Positions 33,799-45,862 of a stretch of DNA of 64,000 nt are shown piece by piece. Below the pieces are notes generated by a model. The model did no database searches and had not been told where the DNA came from. It was given only the letters and a program-made list of their open reading frames with translations. The stretch lies in contig JAINUG010000055.1 in the NCBI GenBank assembly GCA_029706075.1, positions 682,001 through 746,000 of the forward strand. Direction: 5' to 3'. Both the position numbers and the translations under genes were made by a program. Origin of the DNA: Aldrovandia affinis. Lineage: Eukaryota; Chordata; Actinopteri; Notacanthiformes; Halosauridae. Positions within the stretch are counted from its first letter, which is position 1, and the number at the start of each line of letters is the position of its first letter.

Positions 33799-35392
33799 AC
33801 CATTTCAGGTTATTCACTGGACTTCACTGGAATTTCAGGAAAAACTGGAAAATGGGGGTGTTCTAAAAAGGTTTTAGAACACCCCAATTTTTCCAGTTTT
33901 TACTGAAATTGAAGCAGTTCAAGTCCAAGCAGTTCAAGTCCAAAGTTGGTTACCAAAAACTGAAAAACATTTCAATTTCAGGGAACAAGTAATGGGTTAA
34001 CTTACAGCTGTTCTGCAGCAATGGAAGTAAATTAAGCCTTGAAAGTTGATGAAAACAATTCCTTCAGGTGTCCCAACTTTTGTTGATTACTTACAAACTC
34101 TCTGTCTGTATAAAAACAGTGTTGGAACAGACTGTGTGGCATGTACCCTCTGAAGCATTATTTGCACAATATTGCACTGCAGGAAGTAGTATATTGCTAT
34201 CACAATGGTGAGAAAAAGGCAATTAACAAAGGAAGACAGACAGACCATTATAACCCTTAAAAGTGTAGGTCTTTCCTATAGAGAAATTGCAAAGAAGGCC
34301 AAGGTGTCAGTGAGTACAGTTTCCTACACCATCAAAAGGCACTTGGAAACTGGAGGAAACTCTGACAGGAAGAAGTCTGGCAGACCCAAAGCCACAACAA
34401 AATCAGAAGACAAGTTTCTGAGAGTCAACAGCTTGCGTGATAGGCGGCTCACAGGACAACAGCTTCAAGCACAGCTTAACAGTGGTCGAAGTAAGGAAGT
34501 CTCAGTTTAAACTGTGAAGAGAATACTTTGAGCTTCAGGTTTGACAGGTCGAGTGGCAGTAAGAAAGCCATTGCTAAGATGGCAAAATAAGAAAAAGAGG
34601 CTTGCCTGGGCCATGAAGCACCGTCAGTGGACTACTGAAGACTGGAAGAAGGTCTTATGGACCGATTAATCAAAATTTGAAATCCTCGGTTCATCACGCG
34701 GGGATTTTGTACACCATCGAGTAGGCGAAAGGATGGTTCCTCAGTGTGTGACACCAACTGTCAAACATGGAGGAGGAAGCGTGATGGTCTGGGGCTCTTT
34801 TGCTGGATCCAGAATCGCGACTTGCACAGAATGACTGGCACCCTGAACCAAAAGGGCTACCACAGCATTTTGCAGCGCCATGCAATACCCTCTGGTCTAC
34901 ACCTAGTTGGTCAGGGGTTCATCCTACAGCAAGATAATGACCCAAAACATACCTCCAGGCTATGTCAGAACTACCTTAGAAGAAAAGAACAAGACGGTAG
35001 GCTTCAAATCATGGAATGGCCAGCACAGTTTCCAGACTTAAGCCCCATCGAGCTGGTTTGGGATGAACTGGACAGAAGGGTGAAAGCAAAGCAACCTACA
35101 AGTGCAACACATTTGTGGGAACTTCTGCAACAGTGTTGGGAAGAACTTTCCGAACAATATTTTATTTCCATTGTAGAAAGAATGCCACGAGTGTGTTCGG
35201 CTGTTATATCTGCAAAAGGTGGCTACTTTGATACCAAGTCAAAACTTTTTGAGTCAAAAATGTAGATTACATTTTGTTAAACAAAACGATTCCATGATTT
35301 CTTTTTTATCTCCAATTGTTTATTTGTTCTATGCTTTAATTTCAGAGTACATTGATATATTAAACTGCATAAATTGCTTTTCACCGGTAGTG
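33799..35392 (+). mobile_element. Tc1-like (DD38E) element with duplicated inverted left end
   Basis: The right end '...tcaccggtagtg' is next to TA. At the left, an inverted right-end-like segment (33799-33867, 'aaaaactggaaaatgggggt') meets the element's own left end (33868, 'ttttagaacaccccaatttt') head to head, forming a palindrome. The transposase frame starts at 34205 (MVRKRQLTKEDRQTIITLKS) and has several stops. It lies in acvr1b intron 8, with the sense strand matching the gene. Confidence 0.85.
34205..35265 (+). pseudogene. DD38E transposase pseudogene
   Basis: The first 101 codons are intact, with an HTH (YREIAKKAKVSVSTVSYTIK) and linker KKSGRPKATTK. In-frame stops follow near 34507 and 34527, and another sits at LWTD*SKFE (34668) beside the first catalytic Asp. 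The last part reads in a frame open from 34744 with QQDNDPKHTSRLCQNYLRRK and LSPIELVWDEL. I count 38 residues between the second D and the E. Confidence 0.85.
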
Positions 35393-35422
35393 TATATGTA
35401 TTGATATCTCTCTCCCTCTCAG

Positions 35423-35548
35423 GCACTGCGGGTGATGGGAAAGATCATGCGCGAGTGTTGGTATGGCAACGGCGCAGCCAGGCTGACAGCACTGCGCATC
35501 AAGAAGACACTGTCGCAGCTCAGCGTGCAGGAGGACATCAAGATCTGA
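35423..35548 (+). CDS. acvr1b: acvr1b exon 9: terminal exon
   Basis: Encodes [20 protein letters not shown] then [21 protein letters not shown] and the stop TGA at 35546-35548. The ending SQLSVQED(I/V)KI is diagnostic of ALK4; ALK5 and ALK7 end differently. Exons 2-9 sum to 1427 coding bases, about 475 residues. A ~30-residue signal-peptide exon would bring it to the usual ALK4 length near 505. Whether it is the a or b fish paralogue cannot be decided here. Confidence 0.95.
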   Translation, partial: ALRVMGKIMRECWYGNGAARLTALRIKKTLSQLSVQEDIKI

Positions 35549-37194
35549 GTGTTTTGCCATGACGCACAAGAAAAAACTAAACGGAAAACCACAATAATGA
35601 AAGACAAACTGAAAACGACTTTTGAATCCTGCCAGTTTTAAAAAGCCACAATCCGAGTTATGACAAGGCCTACCTCACCTTTTCAGCCAAAACTACTGAA
35701 TAACTACCCGCCCTGAATAATAACCTGCCCATTCCCTTCTGTCTCCTCCATCCTCTTTTTTTTTCTCCCCTCCGCCTCCCCCTCTTCTAAACATTACCCA
35801 TAATCCCCCTCTGAAATGGGCAAAGACTGCAACGACTACTACTGCTTGTGTGATTTCTGTGTTCTTGATGGCAGGATTTTTTTTGCTGTACAGTAATTGG
35901 AATATGATTTTATTTAATTTGCTACACATTTTCGCTCTCCCCACAAGCAACTCTGCCCCAAAGACAACCTTTCAAATCAGTTTTTCCAGACTTAGAAAAT
36001 CCTTCGTTTTTAACTTTATATCGTTTTTTGTTCTTTTCTTTCTTTCATTCTTGTCTTTCACTACGAGGTCATGCGTTAGTGTGAGAATGTGTAAGGGTGG
36101 CATAAAAAGCTGGATTTAGACATTCTTTGCTCAGTACAAGGTTGTGCAGGTAGTGTAGCAAGGGTCCTAATGTTGGTGGCAAATCCACCTCGAGACATCA
36201 TCTCTGTCAAGCTCCGGACAAGCAACTTTCAGATCTCTGGTTTATAAGCAGCCTGGGCATCAGAATGCAGAACCTGCATGGTAAAGTCACCCTTCTGTGT
36301 TTTTCTGAACTACAGCAGGCTGTAGTGGGAGTTGATTGGTTTTGAGATGAGCGGACCAGTCTACTGATGTAGGCTGACTGGCTAACACCTACTCCAAATG
36401 AAAAATGTGAAGCAGTAAATTCAAGCTATGGTGCCAGTAGTATACTCAATGGTGGTTTATTTATTTAAGTGTCCAGAAGCTCACACCCATCCAATACTGA
36501 GCTGTACACATCATTCGCAGGGATCATAGTGTGTCTGAAGCCTCAGGTCACCGTTTCAGATGGACAAGACCAGAGCCGTAGACCAATTCAGTTATTTCGT
36601 TTGTGTTCCCCTCTTGATTTGGCTATGTTTGCTGATCAGTGCAAGGATTGCCAGTGACCTGCGAGGGAGCGGTGCACAAGAGGTGGCAGGAATAGGAACC
36701 AGACTAATGTGACAAAGCGGGTGTGGCCAACCGAACTGAGGATCAGCAGGAGAGTTTTTTGGGCCCGTCCCGCGCATCTGATCCATGCATCCTCCTCCCA
36801 AATGGATCGATTTTCGCATTGGACATTTTTTGCCATGCTGGCGCTTGCACCAAGGCCAGCGTTTTGTCCCCTTCCGCAGAGGTCGCGCGTCGATGACATC
36901 AGGTATCCGGGCTCCAGAGGATCTCCGTGGTTACACACTCGTTTGTTTACTGATGCCATACACTGCACTGACTGAGCATGCAGCCTCTGAGATTTCAGGC
37001 TGCGTTCAAATAATATTCCCCTTGGGAATGTTAAGATCATTCCCTGCTGCGTGACTCCACTAAAGACTGTAAACCTTTCCCACTCCAGAAACTACTGAAC
37101 GATACAGTCAATTTTGCTAAAAAAACAAAACTATTTTTTCTCAACACTCCCAGGCCAAAAGTAGCTTTTTGAGATTAATATAAGGTGGTGCGAC

Positions 37195-37242
<48 letters not shown>
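35549..37242 (+). other. acvr1b 3' UTR, proximal part
   Basis: No coding signal. It is probably transcribed as 3' UTR. It contains T-rich segments (36030-36060) and a (TA)n(CA)n microsatellite at 37195-37242 that received a Tc1 insertion. Confidence 0.5.
36905..36992. repeat. Short dispersed repeat, copy 2
   Basis: 'ggatctccgtggttacacac' and 'tgcactgactgagcatgcag' match the copy at 33640-33725. Confidence 0.5.
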
Positions 37243-37244
<2 letters not shown>

Positions 37245-38156
37245 GTGAGCATCATAATTCATTGGACAGTGACACATTTTTTGTTATTTTGGTTCTGTAC
37301 TCTAATACTTTGAGATCGAAAGGATACAATGACAATGAGGTTGGAGAGGGTATTTTCATCCATATCGGATGAACCGTTTAGAAATTATAGAACCTTTTGT
37401 ACATAGTCCCCCCCCATTTTCAGGTACCATAATTCATTGGACAGTTTAACATAATGTCGAATAAAGTAATCATTTTTAATATTTGGTCGCATATCCTTTG
37501 CATGCAATGACTGCTTGAAGTCTGCAACGCATAGACATCACCAGACGCTGGATATCTTCCCTGGTGATGCTCTGCCAGGCCTGTACTGCAGCCATCTTCA
37601 GTTTCTGCTTGTTTCGGGGACTTTTGCCTTTTGCCTTTCCTCCAATTGGATTCAGATCCAGTGATTGACTCAGCCAGTGAAGGATTTTCCACTTTTTGGC
37701 CATCAAAAACCCCCTCGTTGCCCAGGGTTTTTGCAATGTTCCTGATTGATTGATTTTCATTTCTGAGCCTTATGACGGCCAGCTTAATTTGCATCGACAC
37801 TACTGTCTTCCTCAGTTGTCACACCCCAACAACAATCTCCAAAGGCAATTGCAAAGTCTAGAATCAAGACTAGACATCAACAGCTCTCTTCTGCATTCAC
37901 TAACGACGCAAATGAATACACCTGCCTAACGAAGCCAATTCAACAAATACTTGTAGTACCTTAAAATGGGGGGACAATGTACAAAAGGTGCTGTCATTTC
38001 TAAACAGTTCATCCGATATGGATGAAAATTCCCTCAAATTAAAGCTGACAGTCTGCACTTCAACCTCATTGTCATTGTATCCTTTCAAACTCAGTGCAGT
38101 ACAGAACCAAAATAACAAAAAATGTGTCACTGTCCAATGAATTATGATGCTCACTG
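37243..38156 (-). mobile_element. Internally deleted Tc1-like element, minus strand
   Basis: Same family as 31531-33097. Both inverted ends are present ('cagtgagcatcataattcat' and '...aattatgatgctcactg'). On the minus strand the first HTH helix region (MQIKLAVIRLRNENQSIRNI then AKTLG) is fused directly to codons from the extreme C-terminus; roughly 650 bp of the middle is gone. It lies on the 3' side of acvr1b. Confidence 0.9.
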
Positions 38157-38711
38157 TATATATTTGAAGTCTTGATTTTAATTTTTCCCTACAGACTCAT
38201 TTTGTGGTGAAGAACTGGGGGGAAAGATGGAAGACTGGGTTCTCTCTGTGAATAAGGGCCTCACCTGCTGTTACTACCCTACCTGTCCTGTATTTACCAT
38301 GATACCACATTACTTGATCTCAATTTGATACTGAAATCCTGACTCATGACTCCTGGTTTTCAGATATTTTTTACCTCCTGGATATGCAAGTTTGTAAATA
38401 GTTTGTATAAAGTATTAGATTACTCCCGCCCCCAGACTTTGACGGTTACAGTGAATTTGCTCTTTAACTTTTTCTTGATTATATTAATTTTGTTTTCTCC
38501 ATCATGCAACAAATCTGCTGTAATTGTGTATATTTTTCTGTTTTATTATTTGTACTGTTATGATTTTTTTCTATATGTTGAAGCTTGAAGGTACTGCTGG
38601 TCTCAGTTTCTCCACTCCGTCTTATTGCGACCCTTTCAATATTTTTGTGATTAGAACACTTGAACTTGCCCTGTATAGGTTCCTTGTATATATGTGTATG
38701 TGTATATAATA

Positions 38712-39888
38712 CACTCAGTGGCCACTTTATCAGGTACACCTGCTCGTTAATGCAATTATGTAATCAGCCAATCATGTGGCAGCAGCTCAATGCATAAAAG
38801 CATGCAGACATGGTCAAGAGGTTCAGTTGTTCTGACCAAAAATCTGAATGGGGAAGAAATGTGAATGATTGTTGGTTACACCAGACGGGGTGGTGTGAGT
38901 ATCTCAGAAACTGCTGATCTCATGGGATTTTCATGCACAACAGTCTAGAGTTTACAGAGAATGGTGCAAAAAACAAAAAACATCCAGTGAGCGGCAGTTC
39001 TGTGGGTGAAAACACCTTGTTAATGAGAGAGGTCAGAGTAGAATGGCCAGACTGGTTCCAGCTGACAGGAATGCGACAGTAACTCAAATAACCAGCCATT
39101 ACAACAGCGGTGTGCAGAAGAGCATCTCTGAATGCACAACACATCGAACCTTGAAGTGGATGGGTTACAGCACCAGAAGACCACACCGGTTCCACTCCTG
39201 TCAGCTAAGAACAGTAAAGTGAGGCTGCAATGGGCACATGCTCACCAAAACTGGACAGTTGAAGATTGGAAAAACGTTGCCTGGTCTGACAAATCTCGAT
39301 TTCTGCTGTGACATGCAGATGGTAGGGTCAGAATTTGGTGTAAACAACATGAATTTATGCATCCATCCTGCCTTGTGTCAACGGTTCTGGCTGGTGGTGG
39401 TGGTGTAATGGTGTGAGGAATCTTTTCTTGGCACACATTAGGCCCCTTAATACCAATTGAGCATCGTTTAAATGCCACAGCCTACCTGAGTCTTGTTGCT
39501 GACCATGTGTATCCCTTTATAGCCACAGTCTATCCATCTTCTAATGGCTACTTCCAGCAGGATAATGCACCATGTCACAAAGCACACGTCATCTCTAGCT
39601 GGTTCCACGAACATGACAATGAGTTCAGTGTACTCCAATGGCCTCCACAGTCACCAGATCTCAGTCCAATAGAGCACCTTTGGGATGTGGTGGAACGGGA
39701 GATTCACAACATGAATGTGCAGTCGACAAATCTGCAGCAACTGCGTGATGCTATCATGTCAACATGGACAAGAATCTCTGAGGAATGTTTCCAGCACCTT
39801 GTTGAATCTATGCCACGAAGGATTCAGGCTGTTCTGGGGTCAAAGGGGGGTTCTACCTACCTGTACCTAATAAAGTGGGCACTGAGTG
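38712..39888 (+). mobile_element. DD36E Tc1/mariner element
   Basis: Inverted ends 'cactcagtggccactttatc' and '...aataaagtgggcactgagtg' lie next to TA. The transposase is degenerate in its N-terminal half. The C-terminal half is open, with ARTVDTRQD-region remnants on the opposite strand only. It is a different subfamily from the 15 kb DD36E copy because the terminal repeats differ. Confidence 0.88.
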
Positions 39889-39890
39889 TA
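39507..39890 (+). pseudogene. DD36E transposase C-terminal part
   Basis: The frame carries FQQDNAPCHKAHVISSWFHE (second D) and LSPIEHLWDVVER (E) with 36 residues between them, then ESMPRRIQAVLGSKGGS. The first catalytic Asp region upstream is in a broken frame (VAWSDKSRF near 39280). Confidence 0.85.
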
Positions 39891-39899
39891 TGTGTGTAT

Positions 39900-41972
39900 A
39901 TACACACACGCACACACATATACATGTTTTTTGGTTGTTGTTTGTGCATTCCTTTTTTAATTTGGAGGTTTCTAAAACAGAGCCACAGAGCTCAGAAACC
40001 AACCTGTTTTTGTCTGCATCGCAGTGTCCGTCTGCAGACCTTATAATTGCGGAAGTTATAATTCAGTCAAAACTTGTGTCATTGTCTAATATGTTTATGT
40101 CCTGTTTAGCCAAAAAAGTTCCCAGAATCTCAGTTCTAATGAAGTGTGGTGCTTTGTGCCTGTTTGTCTATTTAATAGACCATTATTCAGTGCCATTTCT
40201 GATATTTTCCTGAAAATGCAAAGTAGATCCACTCATTATACAAACTTAAACTTTGAAAGCAGAAAGGTGTTACAGGTCAAGGTTTATATGTTATAAATGC
40301 AGTCCTGTATGTGTTATTCACCATCCGTTCATTTTGAAATGGGAATTGGAATTCGCCAACGGTTATACATTGTCAACTTTCAAGTCAAATTGGGTTCCAT
40401 AAGTTAGGTTGCACTCCATTTGGCATTCACAACGCCCTGGTGCTTGAAAGCTTGAAGGCCAAGCAAAAGATGTATCACTGTCACCCATACAGAAAAGCAG
40501 TACTGGAAAGCCAGATCAACAGGGTGATTGATTGTACAGTATCAGTGTGAGGCAAAACAATTTTATCCTGTCCTTTTCTGTTTTTATTTCATTCTTTATA
40601 TTCCTGTTCCAGTTCTATCAGTAGTTCGATATTGCCACTCCGTTTCACAACTTCGCGTTTGGTCTACGGAAAAGTTGTCAGGCTGACAGAAGTGCAATGG
40701 AAATTCTGCTCTCCTACCCCAGCTCTCCACATGTAGATGGCACAGCTGCTGTCAAAAGGTTGATGGATTTAACTGATTGTACTATGCGCTGCTGCCATGA
40801 GTGGAATATTGATCTGAATCCAAATATTGAACTTATCTGAATGTTGTGCGCGTATGGTGGCACCGAGGGTCAGAATTTAAGAGGCTTTTTTAATGTATTA
40901 TTAGATAATGATTATATGTTGTCAATACGTTCTCAATGTCATCCATATTCAATAGCCACATTATCCTTTAGCATTGCGTTCAAATGGAGCCAAACCTTGC
41001 AGGTATAGAAACACAAGGCAGGTTTATGGCCAGGATGGACACACATAGAGTATACACACACACACACACAGACAGACAGTATGCACATACAGTATGCATG
41101 TACAGTCATACACACACAAACACACACATACATACAGTATGCACATGCACAAACATATATAGGCATTTGCACGCACACACACATCTCCTCACAGAGCCTT
41201 GGTGCCACCACACTGTGCTCCTGTACATCGGCCTGAAATCAAATCCCTTTAGTTTCAAAGGGATTGGAAAGAGTTGATACTTTGTCTGTCCACACTCCAC
41301 ACATCAGGGACTGTGATGATTTAAATCTTTTTACTGATTTTAGGACTGGTGTGATGGCCACCTGTAGTTGTAGTCTGTAGCAGCACTTCACTGGGGTGGT
41401 CCCCCCAAGCTGAACTCCACACATCGCTCTTTTGACATTCTGGGGCGGTGGACACTTTTCATTCGGTGCTCAACGAACCACTTGAATCCCACCTCCACTG
41501 TCCCTGGGCTTCTGCTTGAGTAGAGTAGGACATGATGATGCGTCTATTTTGTTTTTAAAGTGGCCATGATTTAATCCTCAGGCCATTTAATTTTTTTTTA
41601 ATTCTTTTTTTTTTGGCCATGGACAACGACACCATCTGTTTTCCGGCTATGTGGAGAGATGGTGTCGACAACTGACGGTGCACACCTGGGGCTCTGATGA
41701 CGTCATCTGTACTTGCGTGTATGATACGTGGCTGGGGCAGTCTTCTGGAAATGGTGCTTCATTTCAGCAGCTGTAGCATGAAAACACTGGAATTTAACAC
41801 TGCTAGAAAGACCACTACTGAATCTGTAGTTATTCTGTCCTGTAGTTAAGCGTGAAAGAAAATTAAGTTTCCTTATTATTATTATTGTTATTATCTGATG
41901 ATCTTCATACTGTATTTCTCACAGTTGGCATTTAATTTGGTTTTGGTGGGGGTGTCTAGGAGAACAAGTGTG
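39900..41972. other. Gene-free region, probably distal acvr1b 3' UTR
   Basis: No coding exon is seen. A (CA)n-rich stretch lies at 41040-41180 and a T-rich one at 41590-41620. AATAAA-type signals inside the Tc1 copies are not host signals. Confidence 0.4.
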
Positions 41973-42164
41973 TGGTGATGGGAGAATGAGGTATTGACAC
42001 ATGGGTGGAGCTACAATTTGTCACACTGTCAATCACATACTACTTTGAACCAATCAAAAGGTTTTCCTCTTCACAAAACAAGGATTGGTTCAAATCAGTG
42101 AGTTACTGGCAATATATGGTTGCTCCACCCATTTTTGTTGTCATAATGCCTCATTCACCCATCA
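41973..42164. mobile_element. Fold-back MITE, 8-bp target duplication
   Basis: The left 'tggtgatgggagaatgaggt' is inverted at the right ('cctcattcacccatca'). The inner 'gtggagctac' and 'tgctccaccc', and 'ttgaaccaatc' and 'gattggttcaa', also pair. Flanks are caagtgtg on both sides (41965-41972 and 42165-42172), an 8-bp duplication typical of hAT elements. A diverged relative is at about 63198-63330. Confidence 0.8.
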
Positions 42165-42750
42165 CAAGTGTGCATGTATATAGTTTCCTGAAAACGTTGC
42201 TGCTTATGTGGGGAGGGGCTTGTGACAGACCAGCCAGGTTTGGGTGGATTCTTGGGGCGTGGCGATGTGTGGTCTGAACCGGGGAAAAAGTGTTTGGATG
42301 AAACATTCAATTCAAATCCCAAAAAGAAGTTCAGCGATGAGCTTGCACTCATTGTCCGTGTGCGTGAATGTTTGTGTTTGTGTGTGTGTGCGCATTCACA
42401 TCCAATAATTAATGTCTGTGAGTTTGGGTGGAATTTCATCTGACCGCCTGGTGGTTCATTTTTAACTCAACTCATTTAAGTCAGCATTTTGGGGGTTTTT
42501 GCCATTCATTTTCCTGACTCAGTGTCAACGAAAAGAGTAACGCTAATTTGAGCCCACTAATCAATATTAGGCAAACCACTTTGCGGTTAGATGTCTCTTA
42601 CCCCTTCCTTGTGTTCAGCCCCATCCCTGAGAATACAAGCATTGAACATCCTATTCTCTGCACACACACAAGAAAATAAAAGTACTTTTAAAACCATATG
42701 AAAAACTTTTCAGGACTAGTTTGCAAACTTGTATATAGATAATATACAGT

Positions 42751-42756
42751 AATAAA
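42751..42756 (+). terminator. Likely acvr1b poly(A) signal
   Basis: AATAAA in 'cagtaataaatgcaaattg', followed within 30-50 bases by a GT-rich stretch (ctgtgttgtttg). It is the last good plus-strand signal before the convergent prkag1 end. An earlier one at about 42675 is possible. Confidence 0.45.
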
Positions 42757-43297
42757 TGCAAATTGTTTTCCTACTTTTCTGTGTTGTTTGTATCCAATGT
42801 GCTTTTGTTACAGGCTGAACCATTGTTTTTGGTGTGAGATAAATACTCTTCTTTGTCACCACTACTAATGCAAGGTGTGTACAGGGCAGGGCGGGGTATA
42901 GCTCATTGCTAGGGTCCTCTGTGGAAGAGGCTCAGAATCAGTCCACAGCTTGGAAACAAGATACTGTACATTACCCAGAATGCATCACAAACCCCATTTC
43001 CCCCCCAAAATTATTTGAATTTGAATGTATGCAGCGCACAAAAACCAAGTGTTTTCACAAAATTCCAAGTGCAATGGCCTCACTCCAAACAATGTATAGC
43101 TAGTATCCAACTTCACCATTGGTTGAATGTTGTACTGTAGTTTCCAAGTCAAGAATGCCTACACTGCACAAGGCCAATTCATTTAATTAGCACAATCAAT
43201 CTAGGAATGAAACAATTAAGAGAGGAGTGTTTGGGAGAGAACTGTTTATGAATGGGGTGCATTTCCAGTCAGACGCCAACCACATAAAAGAAAATCA

Positions 43298-43303
43298 TTT
43301 ATT
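43298..43303 (-). terminator. Likely prkag1 poly(A) signal
   Basis: TTTATT on the plus strand is AATAAA on the prkag1 strand. It would end the terminal exon that begins at 45167 and give a 3' UTR of about 1.9 kb. Confidence 0.5.
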
Positions 43304-45156
43304 GCTCATGCATCAAATTAAAAATTGACACGTATAGAAAATGGATGTGTACTGATATATACACGTGTATGCATATCTAGTCATATCTGAAAAACCAAAG
43401 GGAATATATCAACTTTTAATAAAAACAGCAAATGTAACAGGGCGTTACAAACTGCCCGTATACCTCCCTTTCGTGCGGCAAGAACACAGCACTTGATGTT
43501 ACTACATTGATATTTCAACGTGAGAAAAAGAAAAGTAAAATAGTCATACTTTGTAACAAACGTTTGTTTGCGATGAGTAACGGCTTTCTGACAGATTCAG
43601 CCGGGGAGGAGACTGCAGTCCAAATGGTGTACGTATTGTGCCCCTCCACAGTCCATGAGACCGGCTGCAGCGGCCCAGCTTTATGCAGTAAAGAAGCCCT
43701 AATCTATACCTGTGGTGTAAAGACAGCAAAGAGCCAATAATTCACTTGTCATACACACATATCCCTTTAAATAGACAACTCAATCTGTGCTCATGTATAA
43801 CATTCATTTTTGCAGACTAGTTTTAGTTTTAGTTTTTTTTGTGAAAGTCTGATGCAAATATAAACCAGTTAAATGAAGGTTTGATTCGGTTTTTGATTAA
43901 TTATCGGCTATGAAAGGCTGGGCAGTAGGCGGGAAGGCTAGCATCTCACCAGGCCAATAGCAGGGTTCATGAAGCAGGGTTATGACGTATTATGACATAT
44001 CTATGCATTGGTACCAAGCCGGAACTAAGCAGCTCCATTTGTTTACATGGTGACTTTACTTCCAGTTTGGCACCAATGTGTGGATACGTCACAGTCTGTC
44101 TTAATGCTGCAATTGGCACGGTGGATTGGATCACACAACAGTCTGTCTTTAACCTGGTTTTATTCACCCTGGTCAGTAGCTAAACGGACTACATTGCACG
44201 TATGAATCAAACTGCGCAAGAGTATAGATTAATGGGGAATAATAATCACAGTTTAAACAGATGAACTCAATTTCTATTCAGAATGTGGAATGCAAACTAC
44301 AAAGATCACAAAACAAAACAAAAAAAAATCACAGCTTGAAAAAACAAACATATCATCAAAAAACACATCTTATGATTACATATTCAGCCGTTGTGCCCAT
44401 CAAAAGCAATCCATAAAATGAATTAAAAAATTAAAATAATCACACATTTTACTAAAGACTTTACAATACTAAGCCGTTGGTCACTTGTAATTCCTACAAA
44501 TTTACTTTCCTCCCCTCCCCAAAACAATATCAGCTGTAGAATGATTCAGAGCAGAAGCTACAGCTTCCAAATATGGGTCCTTCAATGTAGGTGCTCAATA
44601 GGGCCCCCGCCACAATCGGAGAGATTCACGGTCATCAAACAATGTGGGAAAAATGATTTGTTCCGAAACATGCAATTGAACTGAAATGAACCAATGGGGG
44701 GGGACAGAAGATGCTCTTGATCTCCAACAGCACTCGCTACGTGTACAAAAGTGTGAGATTGACAGCGTATGCTAAGGTCCGGTCCCGTCTCGTCACCCGT
44801 CTTATGGTCGCTGCTGCTGCTGCTGGGCTGGTGGGTTTTTTTGGTCGGCGTTGGGCTTGGTTTCAGATGTGCAGGCCCTTGTCTGTGTTGCTGTGGTTAA
44901 AAGTCAATTGACTCCTTCACTTGCATTTCAGAAAGAGAGATGGGGGGAGGGAGACAAAGAGAGAGAGGAAAGAGAGATTGTGGAAAGACAAAGTGTGTAT
45001 GGAGGGGGAGTGCGTATTTCGAAAATATTGACAGGGGCTTCTCAGTGTTCCCATCACTATCTCACTTCAACCTCCCTCCTTCCTTCCCCTGCGGTTCCAC
45101 CCTATCCACAGTGGAGAGAGGGAGAAAGGGGGAAGAAGACCCCTTTAATCCCTCCA
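43304..45156 (-). other. prkag1 3' UTR (predicted)
   Basis: No open frame of interest. AT-rich, continuous with the stop codon of exon 13 and ending at the poly(A) signal. Extent inferred. Confidence 0.5.
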
Positions 45157-45167
45157 TCAAGCTGTTC
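45157..45167 (-). CDS. prkag1: prkag1 exon 13: last four codons
   Basis: The acceptor is a strong pyrimidine tract ending catttttcag| (45168-45190 on the complement). It continues the phase-1 donor of exon 12 to give G-T-A-stop (TGA at 45159-45157). This makes the total 332 codons including the stop, i.e. 331 residues, the same as I recall for mammalian PRKAG1. That agreement is the main reason I prefer this splice over reading on into the intron. Confidence 0.75.
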
Positions 45168-45380
45168 CTGAAAAATGCACAGGAAAAAAAATGGATCAGA
45201 CCCCTACTTTTCCACTTTTTCCACTCTCACCACATTAACTATTACCATTATCAAAATGTATTTGCTTCTCAGACTTACAATGTAACAAGGCATTGCTAAT
45301 GATCAAAAACACTACTGTAATTGGTGCTGTTAGTGTAACATCTGTAAATGTATAATAGGAAACATTGATAGGCTCTATAT

Positions 45381-45585
45381 TAGGGGTGGCCAACCCTGGT
45401 TCTGGAGAGATACAGGGTATACTAGTTGTTTTATTTCACCTTAAAATCAATAACCAATTTAGACCAAAGAAACCAGGTGAGGTGAGCTAACTGTAATCAA
45501 CAACTTGAAATGACCAATGAAGTGCTGAGTAATAATGAAAACCAGCATCCCTATGGCCCTCCAGGACCAGGGTTGGCCACCCTTG
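45381..45585. mobile_element. hAT-type MITE in prkag1 last intron
   Basis: Ends 'taggggtggccaaccctggt' and '...ccagggttggccacccttg' are inverted. The flanks ctctatat and ctctatgt (45373-45380, 45586-45593) form an 8-bp duplication with one mismatch. A right-end relative lies at about 49840-49945. Confidence 0.8.
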
Positions 45586-45695
45586 CTCTATGTGATGGTG
45601 TCTATAGAACATTGCATGTGATACTGGGTATGGGGGCTTGCGCCCATGTCTGCAGGGTTGGATCTGAACCGGGGCCGAATGAACCGGGGCTTCAC

Positions 45696-45795
45696 CTTCT
45701 GCTCCGTTGGTTAGCACCAGGGCCTGGAGGATGTCTGACAGGGATACAATACCCTTCACCACCTCCTGCTCGTCCACCACCACCAGTCTATGCAC
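45696..45795 (-). CDS. prkag1: prkag1 exon 12: CBS4 and C-terminus
   Basis: AMPK gamma subunit, the nucleotide-sensing regulatory part of the alpha-beta-gamma kinase complex. Encodes VHRLVVVDEQEVVKGIVSLS then DILQALVLTNGAE. It has the His-Arg pair and the Ser/Asp (SLSD) that contact adenine nucleotide phosphates and ribose in CBS4. The donor is gaag|gtgaag. A continuous frame also runs on to 45487 through the MITE and is rejected. Confidence 0.92.
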
Positions 45796-45798
45796 CTG

Positions 45799-45807
<9 letters not shown>

Positions 45808-45860
<53 letters not shown>
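45808..45860. repeat. (GA)n microsatellite just upstream of prkag1 exon 12
   Basis: About 26 GA repeats on the plus strand. On the prkag1 strand it is a (TC)n tract directly before the acceptor, acting as or extending the polypyrimidine tract. Confidence 0.9.

Positions 45861-45862
<2 letters not shown>

Noticed and set aside
45487-45695. C-terminal extension of prkag1 by read-through
   Set aside because: The sequence is a hAT-type MITE. A good donor and a strong acceptor give a spliced end with the length expected for this protein.
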